Position numbers and translations under genes: made by a program
Shown here: piece after piece, positions 48,830 through 56,564 of the stretch
Layout: the number at the start of each line of letters is the position of its first letter
How positions within the stretch are numbered: the first letter of the stretch is position 1
Assembly (NCBI RefSeq): GCF_005048205.1
Contig: NZ_SUMF01000011.1
Span: forward strand, 1 to 64,000
Reading direction: 5' to 3'
Length of the DNA: 64,000 nucleotides
Source: Chitiniphilus eburneus
Lineage (GTDB): Bacteria > Pseudomonadota > Gammaproteobacteria > Burkholderiales > Chitinibacteraceae
Notes under the pieces: generated by a model
Told to the model about the DNA's origin: nothing
Database searches by the model: none
The model's input: the letters and a program-made list of their open reading frames with translations, nothing else

Positions 48830-51571
48830 ATGGCAAGCAGTTTGCAGAGCGTGATCGAGCAGTTTGTAGCGAAGGGCCTGCCGCCGATCCAGCCGCACGA
48901 GATCAAGGTCAATACGCCAAGGTGGCAGCGCTATGGCGCAAGGCCCAAGGGTGAGAAGCCGGCCTATTACAAGATCAGGACCTACCGGACCAAGGCCGGC
49001 AATGACTTGTACTTCGGCAATTTTGGCATCGGCGGCAGCCCGACGTACGAGATCGAGCCGGACCACGATCAGCGTATCTCCGACGCGGAGTGGGCTGAGC
49101 TGCAAGCCAAGCGACACGAAGCGGAGGAGAAAGACCGCCAGAAGCGGGCGGCCGAAGCCAGGCGGGCTGCCGGCCGGGCGCAGTATCAGTGGCAACGCGC
49201 TACCGACGATGGTGAATCGGCCTATGCGATACGCAAGGGCCTCGTGCCCGAGGGGGTGCGGTATTTCGAGGGGGTGATGCATGTGCCCCTCTACCGCTAT
49301 GACGAGGAGCCTCCACGCCTGGTTGGCCTGCAGAAGATCACCCCGCAGAAGGACGAGGAAGGCCTCGACAAATTTTTGAATCGGGGCATGGACCCCACGG
49401 GCGCGGCGCTGCTGCTCGGGCAGCCTATCGACGGCCAGTTGATCATGGTCGCCGAGGGCTACGCGACCGGCATGAGTGCGCGTATGGGGTTGCAGCAGGC
49501 GGTCCCCGTGGCGGTAGCATTGAACTCGGGCAACCTCATTCACGTGGCCCGCGTCCTCCGCCGACGTTTTCCAGCCAGTCCAATCATGGTGCTCGCCGAC
49601 GATGACTATTTGCCGACCAAGCGAGGCGAGGAAAACCACGCAGGCCGGAAGGCGGCACAACAGGTGGTGGGCAGCATGGCCGGCTGCCATTTCGTGTTGC
49701 CCACGTTTACGGCCAGCCGGCGCGCGACGCGCGACGATGAACTGCGGCCCCATCTGACCGATTTCAATGATCTACACTTGGCCGAAGGCCTGTCTATCGT
49801 GGCCGAGCAGTTGCGTAACGCGATTGCAGCCATGGAAGCCGGTCAGGCCTCGCCATTGCCCATGGCGCCGGAGGTGACAGCCAGCCCGATGGAGTATCCA
49901 GCCGTTGCCCTGCATTCTGGTGTTGGGGTTGATATTGCGGCCTCTCCCTCTTCTGGAGTGGAGGTAGCCACCGAGGGGAGTACGGAGGGGGTGGGTCTGG
50001 GCAGCGCTTTGCGTGATTTCGCGCTGATCCGGGGCAAGCGGCGCGTTTGGCATACCCGCGACCAGCTAGATATGACCTGGTCAGCGTTCGAGGCCCTGGT
50101 GGGCAAGCCGGTCGCGAAGGCGTGGCAGGAAAGCAAAGCCAAACGCCAGATCAAACAGGAGGATGTCGCGTCTATCCTGCGTATCCGTCGGCGCAAGCAG
50201 CGGGAAGAGGCCGAGCGCAGCGACGAAGAGTTCATGAGCTGTGTGGAGCGGTATATCTATCTCGATGGCTCCGATTCGGTATGGGATGCCAAATTGCGAG
50301 AGATCCTGCCGGCCAGCGCGGTACGCATGGCGATGGGCAAGGGCTACGACCTATGGGTGAACTCACCCCACCGGCTCATCATCCCAAAGCGGAATGTGGT
50401 GTTCGACCCCACGCAGCGCGTGAACGCCGACACGCACGTCAATCTGTTCCAAGGCCTGCCGATGGTACCGGCCAAGCTCACGCCGCAGCAGGTGGCCGAA
50501 CAGGCCATTCCACCACAGTGTGCCGCACTGGTGGAGCTGAGCCAGCACCTCTGCAACTACGATGCTCTCGATTGGATATGGCTGATGCAGTGGCTGGCCT
50601 ATCCGTTGCAGAACGTGGGCGCCAAGATGGCCACGGCGGTCCTGATGCATAGCAATGTAATGGGTTCGGGCAAAAGCTGGTTTTTCGAGGAAGTGATTAA
50701 ACCGCTTTATGGCGACTATAGCGCCACGCTTGGCCAGCACCAACTGGATAGCCAGTACACGGGATGGCGGTCGCGCAAGTTGTTCTGCCTGTTCGAGGAG
50801 GTGTTCTCGGCAGACCAGCGCTATAGCCATACCGGCGTGCTGAAACACATGGTGACAGGGAAAACGCAGAACATTGAGAAGAAATTCGTCGATAGCTGGG
50901 AAGAATCGAACCATATGAATGCGGTGTTTCTCTCCAACCACGTGCAGCCATTCCATGTGGAATGGGGCGACCGGCGCTATCTGGTAATCTGGCCAAAGGC
51001 TGAAACGCCATTTGAACTGAAGCAGCGCGTGGATGCCGAATTGAAAGCCGATGGCCTGGCGTGGTTCTACGCCTATCTGCTGAATTTCCCGATGGAGCAT
51101 TGCTATACCGACAGCGAGGGCGTCCAGCGGGCCGAGCAATTCCATGCGCACACCAAGCCCCCGCTCGGCGAGGCAAAGCTCCGGCTCATCGACTACGGCA
51201 TGGCAGGGTGGGAGTTGTTCGTAAAGCAGTGGGAGTCCGGGGTACTCGACGTGCCGTTCGTGACTGGTATTACTCAGGATGTTTTTGCCCTGTATCACCA
51301 CTGGGCACAGCGCAACAAAGAATCGTCGCGGCTCACACTGAACAAGTTTTCAACGCTGATCGGCACACATCGCACGATCACCAAGACGGTGAAGAAATTT
51401 CGCACCAAGACGGGGATCGAGGGCCGCAACACTGTTTTCAAGATTGGCCATCCCCCCAGGGGTACCACCGAGGCTGATTTCCTGGGTGCGCATATCGTCC
51501 GGTTTCGCGAGGCGACCATCCGCTATGGCGTGCCTGCCAGCGAGCTGGTGGCCATTGGTTACGACGATTGA
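48830..51571 (+). CDS. Phage primase-helicase (TOPRIM plus P-loop DUF5906-type)
   Basis: A 913-residue replication protein. The N-terminal third has a toprim-type core (MVAEGYATGMSARMGLQQAVPVAVALNSGNL and MVLADDDY) with an acidic catalytic set, then a linker of about 150 residues. The C-terminal half has a superfamily 3/D5-like helicase with Walker A MGSGKSWFFEEVI, Walker B-type RKLFCLFEEVF, and AVFLSNHVQPFHV with the sensor Asn-His. Such primase-helicases initiate phage or plasmid-type replication. Good GGGGGAAG ribosome site. Direct repeats follow (51667 onward). Confidence 0.9.
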   Translation: MASSLQSVIEQFVAKGLPPIQPHEIKVNTPRWQRYGARPKGEKPAYYKIRTYRTKAGNDLYFGNFGIGGSPTYEIEPDHDQRISDAEWAELQAKRHEAEEKDRQKRAAEARRAAGRAQYQWQRATDDGESAYAIRKGLVPEGVRYFEGVMHVPLYRYDEEPPRLVGLQKITPQKDEEGLDKFLNRGMDPTGAALLLGQPIDGQLIMVAEGYATGMSARMGLQQAVPVAVALNSGNLIHVARVLRRRFPASPIMVLADDDYLPTKRGEENHAGRKAAQQVVGSMAGCHFVLPTFTASRRATRDDELRPHLTDFNDLHLAEGLSIVAEQLRNAIAAMEAGQASPLPMAPEVTASPMEYPAVALHSGVGVDIAASPSSGVEVATEGSTEGVGLGSALRDFALIRGKRRVWHTRDQLDMTWSAFEALVGKPVAKAWQESKAKRQIKQEDVASILRIRRRKQREEAERSDEEFMSCVERYIYLDGSDSVWDAKLREILPASAVRMAMGKGYDLWVNSPHRLIIPKRNVVFDPTQRVNADTHVNLFQGLPMVPAKLTPQQVAEQAIPPQCAALVELSQHLCNYDALDWIWLMQWLAYPLQNVGAKMATAVLMHSNVMGSGKSWFFEEVIKPLYGDYSATLGQHQLDSQYTGWRSRKLFCLFEEVFSADQRYSHTGVLKHMVTGKTQNIEKKFVDSWEESNHMNAVFLSNHVQPFHVEWGDRRYLVIWPKAETPFELKQRVDAELKADGLAWFYAYLLNFPMEHCYTDSEGVQRAEQFHAHTKPPLGEAKLRLIDYGMAGWELFVKQWESGVLDVPFVTGITQDVFALYHHWAQRNKESSRLTLNKFSTLIGTHRTITKTVKKFRTKTGIEGRNTVFKIGHPPRGTTEADFLGAHIVRFREATIRYGVPASELVAIGYDD

Positions 51572-51666
51572 GGATATGGGCTGTGACCGCATGACCCTGC
51601 CCGCAACCGCCGTATGCTGCCATTGACGCATCCAATGCGTTGTCTGCACTGAGGATCACATACGGG

Positions 51667-51743
51667 TTGTGCAAGGGTAGTAAGCGCTGACCAAGGGATT
51701 GTGCAAGGGCTCAAACCCAATAGCCGCGCGGGTTGTGCAAGGA
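51667..51743 (+). repeat. Iteron-like direct repeats TTGTGCAAGG (three copies)
   Basis: TTGTGCAAGGG at 51667-51677 and 51699-51709 and TTGTGCAAGGA at 51733-51743, spaced 32 and 34 bases. Two inverted copies lie at 51887 and 51929. Positioned directly downstream of the primase-helicase, as at many phage origins. Confidence 0.65.
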
Positions 51744-51886
51744 GTGCAAGATGTTGGCCCATCGTCGCGCGTATGCGCGCCAAATATTGTTCCGGTCCAT
51801 TTCAATGTGTTGATGGCGGGGAAGGAATATGGATGCGTTTCTTTCTTGCGCGGGCATGCAACCTACTCTTTGTACTCCTTGTACTC

Positions 51887-51939
51887 CTTGCACAAGCCAC
51901 ATGAATAAAGGATTCCTCCAGGTCCAAATCCTTGCACAA
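51887..51939 (-). repeat. Iteron-like repeats TTGTGCAAGGA, inverted (two copies)
   Basis: TCCTTGCACAA at 51887-51897 and 51929-51939 are reverse complements of the three upstream copies, separated by 42 bases. The region between the two groups is AT-richer, with TACTCC repeats. Candidate origin flanks. Confidence 0.6.
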
Positions 51940-52399
51940 CACCTTGCTCGGCCGTTGTCCTTCGTATGGCTGCAAGTGGGTGAACGATTTCTGAGGGGAA
52001 AACAGCAAGCCCAAGCACTAGAATTGCCCGTACTTACAAAGTCCGGCTCAACGCAGACCGGACTACGGAGGCCTCGAAGGGGATTGGCCAGAGGCATCGG
52101 GCATGTCCCACCCAGTAGGTTCTTCCAAGGCTGAAGCTCACTCGGGTAACTCTGCCCCTATCTTTTTCCTAGTGGCTGCGCGGGGAAAAAGGGCGCGCCG
52201 CGGTGAACGTTAAGTACCGTGGCAAACATTCAGCTCATTTCCCAAGCTGGGTACGCGGGCCGTCGCAACTGCGCCAAGTTCGCCCCACCCACCACGTTAC
52301 CGCCGACACACCCGGCACCCACGCCAGCCGCTGTCGCATTCGCACCCCATCGCCCCCGGCGCCAGCCAGCGGCCACCGCGTCTTTTTCCAAGGCCTGAC

Positions 52400-52810
52400 A
52401 TGACCCACGCCCACACCGACCAGCACGACGCCGACCAACACCTCATCTGCGAGCAATGGGCTACGTGGTGCCACACCCGACGTTTCTATGGCCCGGCGCC
52501 CACCAATGGCAGCGCGCTCGGCAAGCTCTGCCGCGCACCGGCCAACCGCCCCGCCGGCGGGCCGGACGCCATCTCCAGCGCGCACCTGGCATCGCTGCAC
52601 CTGGCCATCATCGCCCAGCCCCAGGCGCTGGATCGCCAGGTGTTCGAGCTGCATTACCTCTGGCGCGTGCGCAACATCAAACGTGCCGCCGACGAACTCG
52701 GCATCAGCCGCGCCCATTGGTACCGCCTGCTGAATGCGTTCCGCGCGCGCATCTTCAGTGCCGCCCATGCCATTCAGAGCGCCAACGATGCCGACTGGTT
52801 GCAGTGCTGA
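52400..52810 (+). CDS. Phage late-gene regulator, sigma-70 region 4-like
   Basis: A 136-residue protein with a C-terminal HTH resembling sigma region 4 (ALDRQVFELHYLWRVRNIKRAADELGISRAHWYRLLNAFRARIF). Such small proteins (RinA/Q-like group) activate or antiterminate the late operon. It stands before the tail genes, suitable for control of them. A degraded copy of its C-terminal part lies at 53531-53612. Confidence 0.7.
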   Translation: MTHAHTDQHDADQHLICEQWATWCHTRRFYGPAPTNGSALGKLCRAPANRPAGGPDAISSAHLASLHLAIIAQPQALDRQVFELHYLWRVRNIKRAADELGISRAHWYRLLNAFRARIFSAAHAIQSANDADWLQC

Positions 52811-52847
52811 CCAACCCATTGCGAAGCAAGAACGCCACGAAATCATC

Positions 52848-53081
52848 ATGTGGAGGGCAACCCGCCCGCTCCACAGTGACGTGCTCCCCGGATCGGGCTG
52901 TCTGCGCAAATCCGCCGAGGCCGGGGCGGCATGGACAAGCGCAGCGGCATGCGCGTGATCTACTACAACGTGCGGGACAATGGGCAGGTCTGGTTGCCGA
53001 TGGCCGCCCCCAAAACAAAGTTCGACAACCTCCCCCGCGCCATTCCTGAAGCAGCTGAAAGGGGAAATCGACCATGGATGA
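52848..53081 (+). pseudogene. Remnant of a HigB/RelE-type toxin gene
   Basis: Reading three frames in turn gives DVLPGSGCLRKSAEAG, then GMDKRSGMRVIYYNVRDNGQVWLP and KTKFDNLPRA, then FLKQLKGEIDHG and a stop at 53079-53081. These blocks match the order of HigB toxins (PGTGGLRK, GVRVIYY, GQVWLL, NLP, FLK-LK-EIDHG). At least two frameshifts separate them, so no active toxin is made. Confidence 0.65.
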
Positions 53082-53347
53082 CGAACTGCCGACATCGGTC
53101 CGCCAGATGAAAAGGAGCCAGGCGGCTGGGCTTTCCAGGCCCACATTGCAACCGAGGCCCGCAACCGGGGCGACATGTTCCAGGCCGATCTCGCCGCGCT
53201 GCTCGCCGTATCCATACATGCCTTCCAGGACTGGGAAAAAGGCTGGCGCAACCCCGCCTGCGTGGCTCAGACACTGGGGCACATTGTCTTGAACCCCCTC
53301 AATGCTGCGCCAACTACGCCCGGCCCTTTCCAGATGGGCTTTGATTG
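53074..53347 (+). pseudogene. Remnant of a HigA-type antitoxin gene
   Basis: Starts MDDELPTSVRQMK overlapping the toxin end by eight bases, as in intact higBA, then shifts frame to MFQADLAALLAVSIHAFQDWEKGWRNPACVAQTLGHIVLNP, the HTH of HigA antitoxins (the FAxLLGVS..LQxWEQGRRxP pattern). One frameshift or deletion is required. Decayed along with the toxin. Confidence 0.6.
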
Positions 53348-53612
53348 AAGCGCCTAGGGCAAGCGCGGCGGCTTTTTTAGTTCCCGCCGGCTTGGTCGGC
53401 AGGGCTTTTCCTTGGGCGCTGCACATGCCCGCCCCCCCAGTCGCTGAACCGGATCGCCAACCTGATGGCCCAGGCGCGCCACGTGCCCGGCCGATCGCCG
53501 CCCTACGCGCCGCCTACGGACCCGGCTCTGCCGTGCCCATTACTACCGTCTGCTGGGCAAGTTCCGTACGCGCATCTTCAGCGCCGCCCTCGCCATCCAA
53601 TGTGCCAATGAA
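53343..53612 (+). pseudogene. Mosaic of duplicated leader/tail-gene start and late-regulator fragment
   Basis: The first part, GATTGAAGCGCC-x-AGGGCAA-x-CGCGGCG (53343-53370) through a CTGCACATG at 53418-53426, matches 54706-54799, the leader and start of the first tail gene; a GATCGCC...CAGGCGCGCCACGTGCCCGGCCG stretch continues the match. The second part, 53531-53612, is about 80% identical by eye to 52709-52790, the C-terminal part of the late-regulator gene. Neither is open. This appears to be a rearrangement scar. Confidence 0.6.
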
Positions 53613-53717
53613 TCGAGCCGACACCTATTGCATGATGGGTGCCCGCGCGCTACCCGATTTGGTAGAGCCATTGCTGTTGACTATTATTTAGCCTCATCAT
53701 TTCATCGAGAACTGCTC

Positions 53718-54581
53718 ATGGACGAAAAGCTTGAAACTGCTTTTTTGGCAAAACAAGCGGCGGAAACCCGTAAAGAGGCACAAAACATTGCGGGTGGCCG
53801 GCCCCTCGTTCGGGATGCAACCCAAAAGCTTCGTATGGCTACGATTTCGTTCAATGACCATGCTCAGCATTTGGCCAGCCCAACGGGCAGTCCTCACCTG
53901 GAATTAATTAAGGAAAAACTGGGGGATATCGGCTTGGGCCGGATGTTCCAGCGGCAAAAGATGGTCCATGAGCAGGCTGAAACAATGCGGGGACAGGATT
54001 TCTCAAAAAAAGATATTGGAGACATGATCCCCAAAAGAATGGCCCAACTCGGAAACAATCAAAACAGCCCCGTCAGCCGGTTGAAGGTGGAATCCAGTGG
54101 TGGCGTAGGTGCGGCGGAAAATTTCTATGACCCAACCGCAAACAAGGTCAAGGTATTTGATTCAAGATTATTGCCGTTTGCCACGCATGAACTGAGACAT
54201 GCCTATGATCATTTAACGCAAAAATTGGACCTGAACAACCCGGAGCATCGGCTTGCCTCTGAATTCAATGCCTTCAGTTCGCAACAAAAGGCTGCCAATG
54301 AGCTGCATGTGCCATCAGGCTTTCAATTGCCCCCATTGGATCAGGCAAAAACATACGAACAAAAAACAAAGCTCAGGGACGTTTATCCCGGGACAGTGGA
54401 AAGCAGCCTCGCAGCAGTTAAAAAATGGCAACAAACGCCGGAGATCCAGCAGGCTCAGGAAAAGCGGCTCCATCCATTTCAGGCCCTAAAGGATTCGATC
54501 TCCTACCAGCGCAAGAATACCTGGGTGCAGGAAACCCCGTCCGGCCCCTGGGTCAAGAAGTCCCGTCCCAAGAGTGATTGA
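53718..54581 (+). CDS. Putative zinc metallopeptidase, lysogenic cargo gene
   Basis: A 287-residue soluble protein with an HExxH zinc motif (ATHELRHAYDH, near residues 154-164) preceded by YDPTANKVKVFDS and followed by NPEHRLASEFNAFSSQ, which carries the third acidic ligand candidate. This layout is like small effector metallopeptidases, though I cannot name the family. Its DNA is visibly lower in GC than neighbours (for example 23 of 60 bases in 54121-54180). It lies between duplicated sequences (53343 and 54706), a sign of insertion. No signal peptide. Function as effector or anti-host toxin is inference. Confidence 0.65.
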   Translation: MDEKLETAFLAKQAAETRKEAQNIAGGRPLVRDATQKLRMATISFNDHAQHLASPTGSPHLELIKEKLGDIGLGRMFQRQKMVHEQAETMRGQDFSKKDIGDMIPKRMAQLGNNQNSPVSRLKVESSGGVGAAENFYDPTANKVKVFDSRLLPFATHELRHAYDHLTQKLDLNNPEHRLASEFNAFSSQQKAANELHVPSGFQLPPLDQAKTYEQKTKLRDVYPGTVESSLAAVKKWQQTPEIQQAQEKRLHPFQALKDSISYQRKNTWVQETPSGPWVKKSRPKSD

Positions 54582-54620
54582 GCGGGCCCGAGCACCGCAC
54601 ACTGCCCGCTCTCCGACCAA

Positions 54621-54673
54621 AAAGTGTCTCCTCCAGAGGAGACAAAATAGCCCTGGCGAACAGGAGACACTTT
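54621..54673. repeat. Nested inverted repeat AAAGTGTCTCCT / AGGAGACACTTT
   Basis: AAAGTGTCTCCT (54621-54632) and AGGAGACACTTT (54662-54673) are perfect reverse complements. Inside, GTCTCCT-CCAG-AGGAGAC is a second, local hairpin. Lying immediately after the cargo gene, it could be a terminator-like structure or the end of a small mobile element. Confidence 0.6.
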
Positions 54674-54705
54674 CGCGGAAAATTGACTCAATTCAGATAG
54701 GCTGT

Positions 54706-54733
54706 GATTGAAGCGCCCAGGGCAACCGCGGCG
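54706..54733 (+). repeat. Second copy of the GATTGAAGCGCC leader repeat
   Basis: GATTGAAGCGCCCAGGGCAACCGCGGCG; differs at two positions from 53343-53370. The two copies flank the HigA end, regulator fragment and cargo gene. Confidence 0.65.
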
Positions 54734-54751
54734 CTTTTCACATCCATCAAC

Positions 54752-54782
54752 GCCCCGCCAGGCTCAGCCGGCGGGGCTTTTT
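54752..54782 (+). terminator. Intrinsic terminator just ahead of the tail operon
   Basis: GCCCCGCC (54752-54759), ten-base loop, GGCGGGGC (54770-54777), TTTTT. It ends 15 bases before the first tail start codon, so transcription from upstream must read through, implying antitermination or a promoter very close by. A degenerate copy occurs in the duplicated leader near 53382-53411. Confidence 0.75.
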
Positions 54783-54796
54783 CTTGGGAGCTGCAC

Positions 54797-55063
54797 ATGT
54801 TGGATGTCAAACGGCGGGGTCGGATCGCCCAGGCGCGCGACGTGCCCGGCCGCCTGCTGCGCCATGCGGTAGCGGCAATGATGCGTACCGTTTCACGGGG
54901 GCGTCTGGCCGAACTGCGTTACCCGACCTCCGTGAGCCCGAACCCGTACGATGCCGTGGTCGAGATCAAAAGCGGCGTGCAGTGCCGCGTGCATGGCGAG
55001 CCGCTACGTGTGCTGGATGGGTGGGAATCCATCACCTATCTCGTCAGCCAGGAGGCCGCATGA
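54797..55063 (+). CDS. Tail completion-type phage protein (first tail gene)
   Basis: Eighty-eight residues, basic N terminus (MLDVKRRGRIAQARDVPGRLLRHAVAAMMRTVSRG) and a beta-rich tail (YDAVVEIKSGVQCRVHGEPLRVLDGWESITYLV). Its position right before a tail-terminator-like gene suggests a head-tail joining or completion role; family not recognised. GGGAG ribosome site. Overlaps the next gene by ATGA. Confidence 0.55.
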   Translation: MLDVKRRGRIAQARDVPGRLLRHAVAAMMRTVSRGRLAELRYPTSVSPNPYDAVVEIKSGVQCRVHGEPLRVLDGWESITYLVSQEAA

Positions 55064-55494
55064 ACAGCACCCGCTACCGCTTGGTGTGCGCGGTCCACGC
55101 GCTGGTACAGCAGGTAGCAGCCGACGCTGGTCAGGCCACCGATTGCCTGCTCAACCCCGCGCTGCCGCTCGGCCCCACCCAGGACACCCCCGCACTGTTC
55201 GTGCTGGACCGGGGCGACGTGCTGATCGAGCAGCCGGGCCAACAGGAAAAGCGCCGCTGCAAGATTTTGCTCGGCGCCATCGCGTTCGGCCCCGATGCCT
55301 ATGCGGACGCCGACACGCTGCATTTCGCCGCGCGCGGCGCCATCCGCCGGGCGCGTACGGCGCTGGTCCAATTGGGCCGCGTCGGCGTGCTGCGCGAAAC
55401 CGAGGTCGAACCCGACTTCAAATCGGTCCAGGTGGATGGCGAAACCATCCTCAGCGCCCTGGAATTCGAATACACCGAAACCTACCCGGCTTGA
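55060..55494 (+). CDS. Tail terminator/completion-type protein
   Basis: A 144-residue protein. The pattern of an N-terminal helix (LVCAVHALVQQVAADAGQ), beta-strands (ALFVLDRGDVLIEQPGQQEKRRCKILLGAI), and an ending ILSALEFEYTETYPA resembles tail terminator proteins placed before the tube gene. Overlaps the preceding gene; 32 bases before the tube gene. Confidence 0.55.
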   Translation: MNSTRYRLVCAVHALVQQVAADAGQATDCLLNPALPLGPTQDTPALFVLDRGDVLIEQPGQQEKRRCKILLGAIAFGPDAYADADTLHFAARGAIRRARTALVQLGRVGVLRETEVEPDFKSVQVDGETILSALEFEYTETYPA

Positions 55495-55526
55495 GCGCTC
55501 AGGCCACTTTCAATTTGGAGACCATC

Positions 55527-56273
55527 ATGGCAGAAGGTTTTATCGGCGCTGGCAACGTACTGATGCAGAACATCGGCGGCAGCGGCCCGGCTGGCTATTT
55601 CGACGCTGGCGAGTGCATCAAATTCGCCATCAAACCCAACAGTGAGCGCAAGGACATGGAGTCGCGCGGCCGTGACAGCTACGGCCAGGTCATGGCCACC
55701 GTGTCGCTGCAACGTCCAGCCGACATCAGCATCACATTCCGTAGCCCCAACAAGGACAACCTCGCCCAGCAATTCATGGGTGAAATCGTCGAGATCGAGC
55801 AGGGTGCCGCCACCGTCACCGACGAGGCCGCGACGCTGGTGCTCGGCCGCTATCACCAGTTGGCCAACCAGAACATCTCGGCCACCGACTTTGTGGTGAC
55901 CAGCAGTGACGACACCACCACCTATGTCAAGGACCGCGACTACAAGATCAACTACCGCCTGGGCCTGATCCAGGCACTGGAGGGCGGCAGCATCCCGGTC
56001 GGCACCCCCGTCAAGATCGCCTACAGCGCGCTGGCCATGTCCGGCAGCCGCATCAACGGCGCGCGCAAAACGTCGATCCGTGTCGGCTTGCTGCTCGACG
56101 GCAAGAATCTGGCTGACGACAGCAACGTCTTGTGCGAGGCCTACGAGGCGGTGCTGGCGCCCGACGCCGAGTTCGATTTTCTTGGCGACGACTGGGCCGA
56201 GTTCACGCTGTCCGGCACGCTGGTCACGCCGTCCGGCCGCGTCTCGCCGTTCCACGTAGATCTACGCGACTGA
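55527..56273 (+). CDS. Major tail tube protein
   Basis: A 248-residue beta-rich protein from ATG 55527 (GGAG nine bases before). It has the tube-type pattern of repeated beta-strands, including RGRDSYGQVMATVSLQRPADISITFRSPN, DFVVTSSDDTTTYVKDRDYKINYRLGLIQ and an ending EFTLSGTLVTPSGRVSPFHVDLRD. Located between the terminator gene and the tape measure gene, as in siphovirus tails. A strong terminator follows. Confidence 0.75.
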   Translation: MAEGFIGAGNVLMQNIGGSGPAGYFDAGECIKFAIKPNSERKDMESRGRDSYGQVMATVSLQRPADISITFRSPNKDNLAQQFMGEIVEIEQGAATVTDEAATLVLGRYHQLANQNISATDFVVTSSDDTTTYVKDRDYKINYRLGLIQALEGGSIPVGTPVKIAYSALAMSGSRINGARKTSIRVGLLLDGKNLADDSNVLCEAYEAVLAPDAEFDFLGDDWAEFTLSGTLVTPSGRVSPFHVDLRD

Positions 56274-56291
56274 TCCCCGGCCGCAATCCCT

Positions 56292-56317
56292 GGCCCGCCG
56301 ATGCGGGCCTTTTTTTT
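56292..56317 (+). terminator. Strong intrinsic terminator after the tube gene
   Basis: GGCCCGC (56292-56298), loop CGAT, GCGGGCC (56303-56309), T8. It would make the tube gene transcript more abundant than the rest of the tail operon, fitting the high copy number of tube subunits. Confidence 0.85.
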
Positions 56318-56335
56318 ACCCGTCAGGAACGCCCC

Positions 56336-56461
56336 ATGTCGCCCTCCAACCCGAAAGCCGCCCTCCGCTTGCTCCCCCACCCTACCCACGACGGGCGGTT
56401 GCACGCGCCCAGCGCCGAGATTCACGTTGCGCCCGCCGCCGCCGAATCCATGTTGCTGTGA
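56336..56461 (+). CDS. Tail assembly chaperone candidate with possible -1 frameshift
   Basis: Forty-one residues (MSPSNPKAALRLL...AAESMLL). In the -1 frame the DNA continues with RRRRNHPDLIKKRVAMPPAHRHAVTHLAPER and stops at 56572, overlapping the tape measure start. The position between tube and tape measure and a shifted second frame match the two-product tail chaperone of siphoviruses, although no classic slippery heptamer is obvious. It might simply be a broken gene. Confidence 0.45.
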   Translation: MSPSNPKAALRLLPHPTHDGRLHAPSAEIHVAPAAAESMLL

Positions 56462-56564
56462 GGCGTCGGCGAAATCACCCGGACCTGATCAAGAAACGCG
56501 TGGCGATGCCCCCCGCCCACCGACACGCAGTAACCCACCTCGCCCCTGAACGAACCGACACCCC

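Larger units (their letters stand above)
51572..52399. other. Non-coding phage segment, candidate replication origin
   Basis: No convincing gene in 828 bases. It holds the iteron-like repeats, a stretch of TTTGTACTCC repeats near 51871-51890, and after 52140 GC-rich DNA leading to the next gene. An open frame at 51829-52134 would encode Cys-Thr-Pro repeats made by the TACTCC repeats and is probably not a gene. Confidence 0.5.

Noticed and set aside
51829-52134. 101-residue frame in the gene-free phage segment
   Set aside because: Begins with Cys-Thr-Pro repeats made by a TACTCC repeat and has no family.
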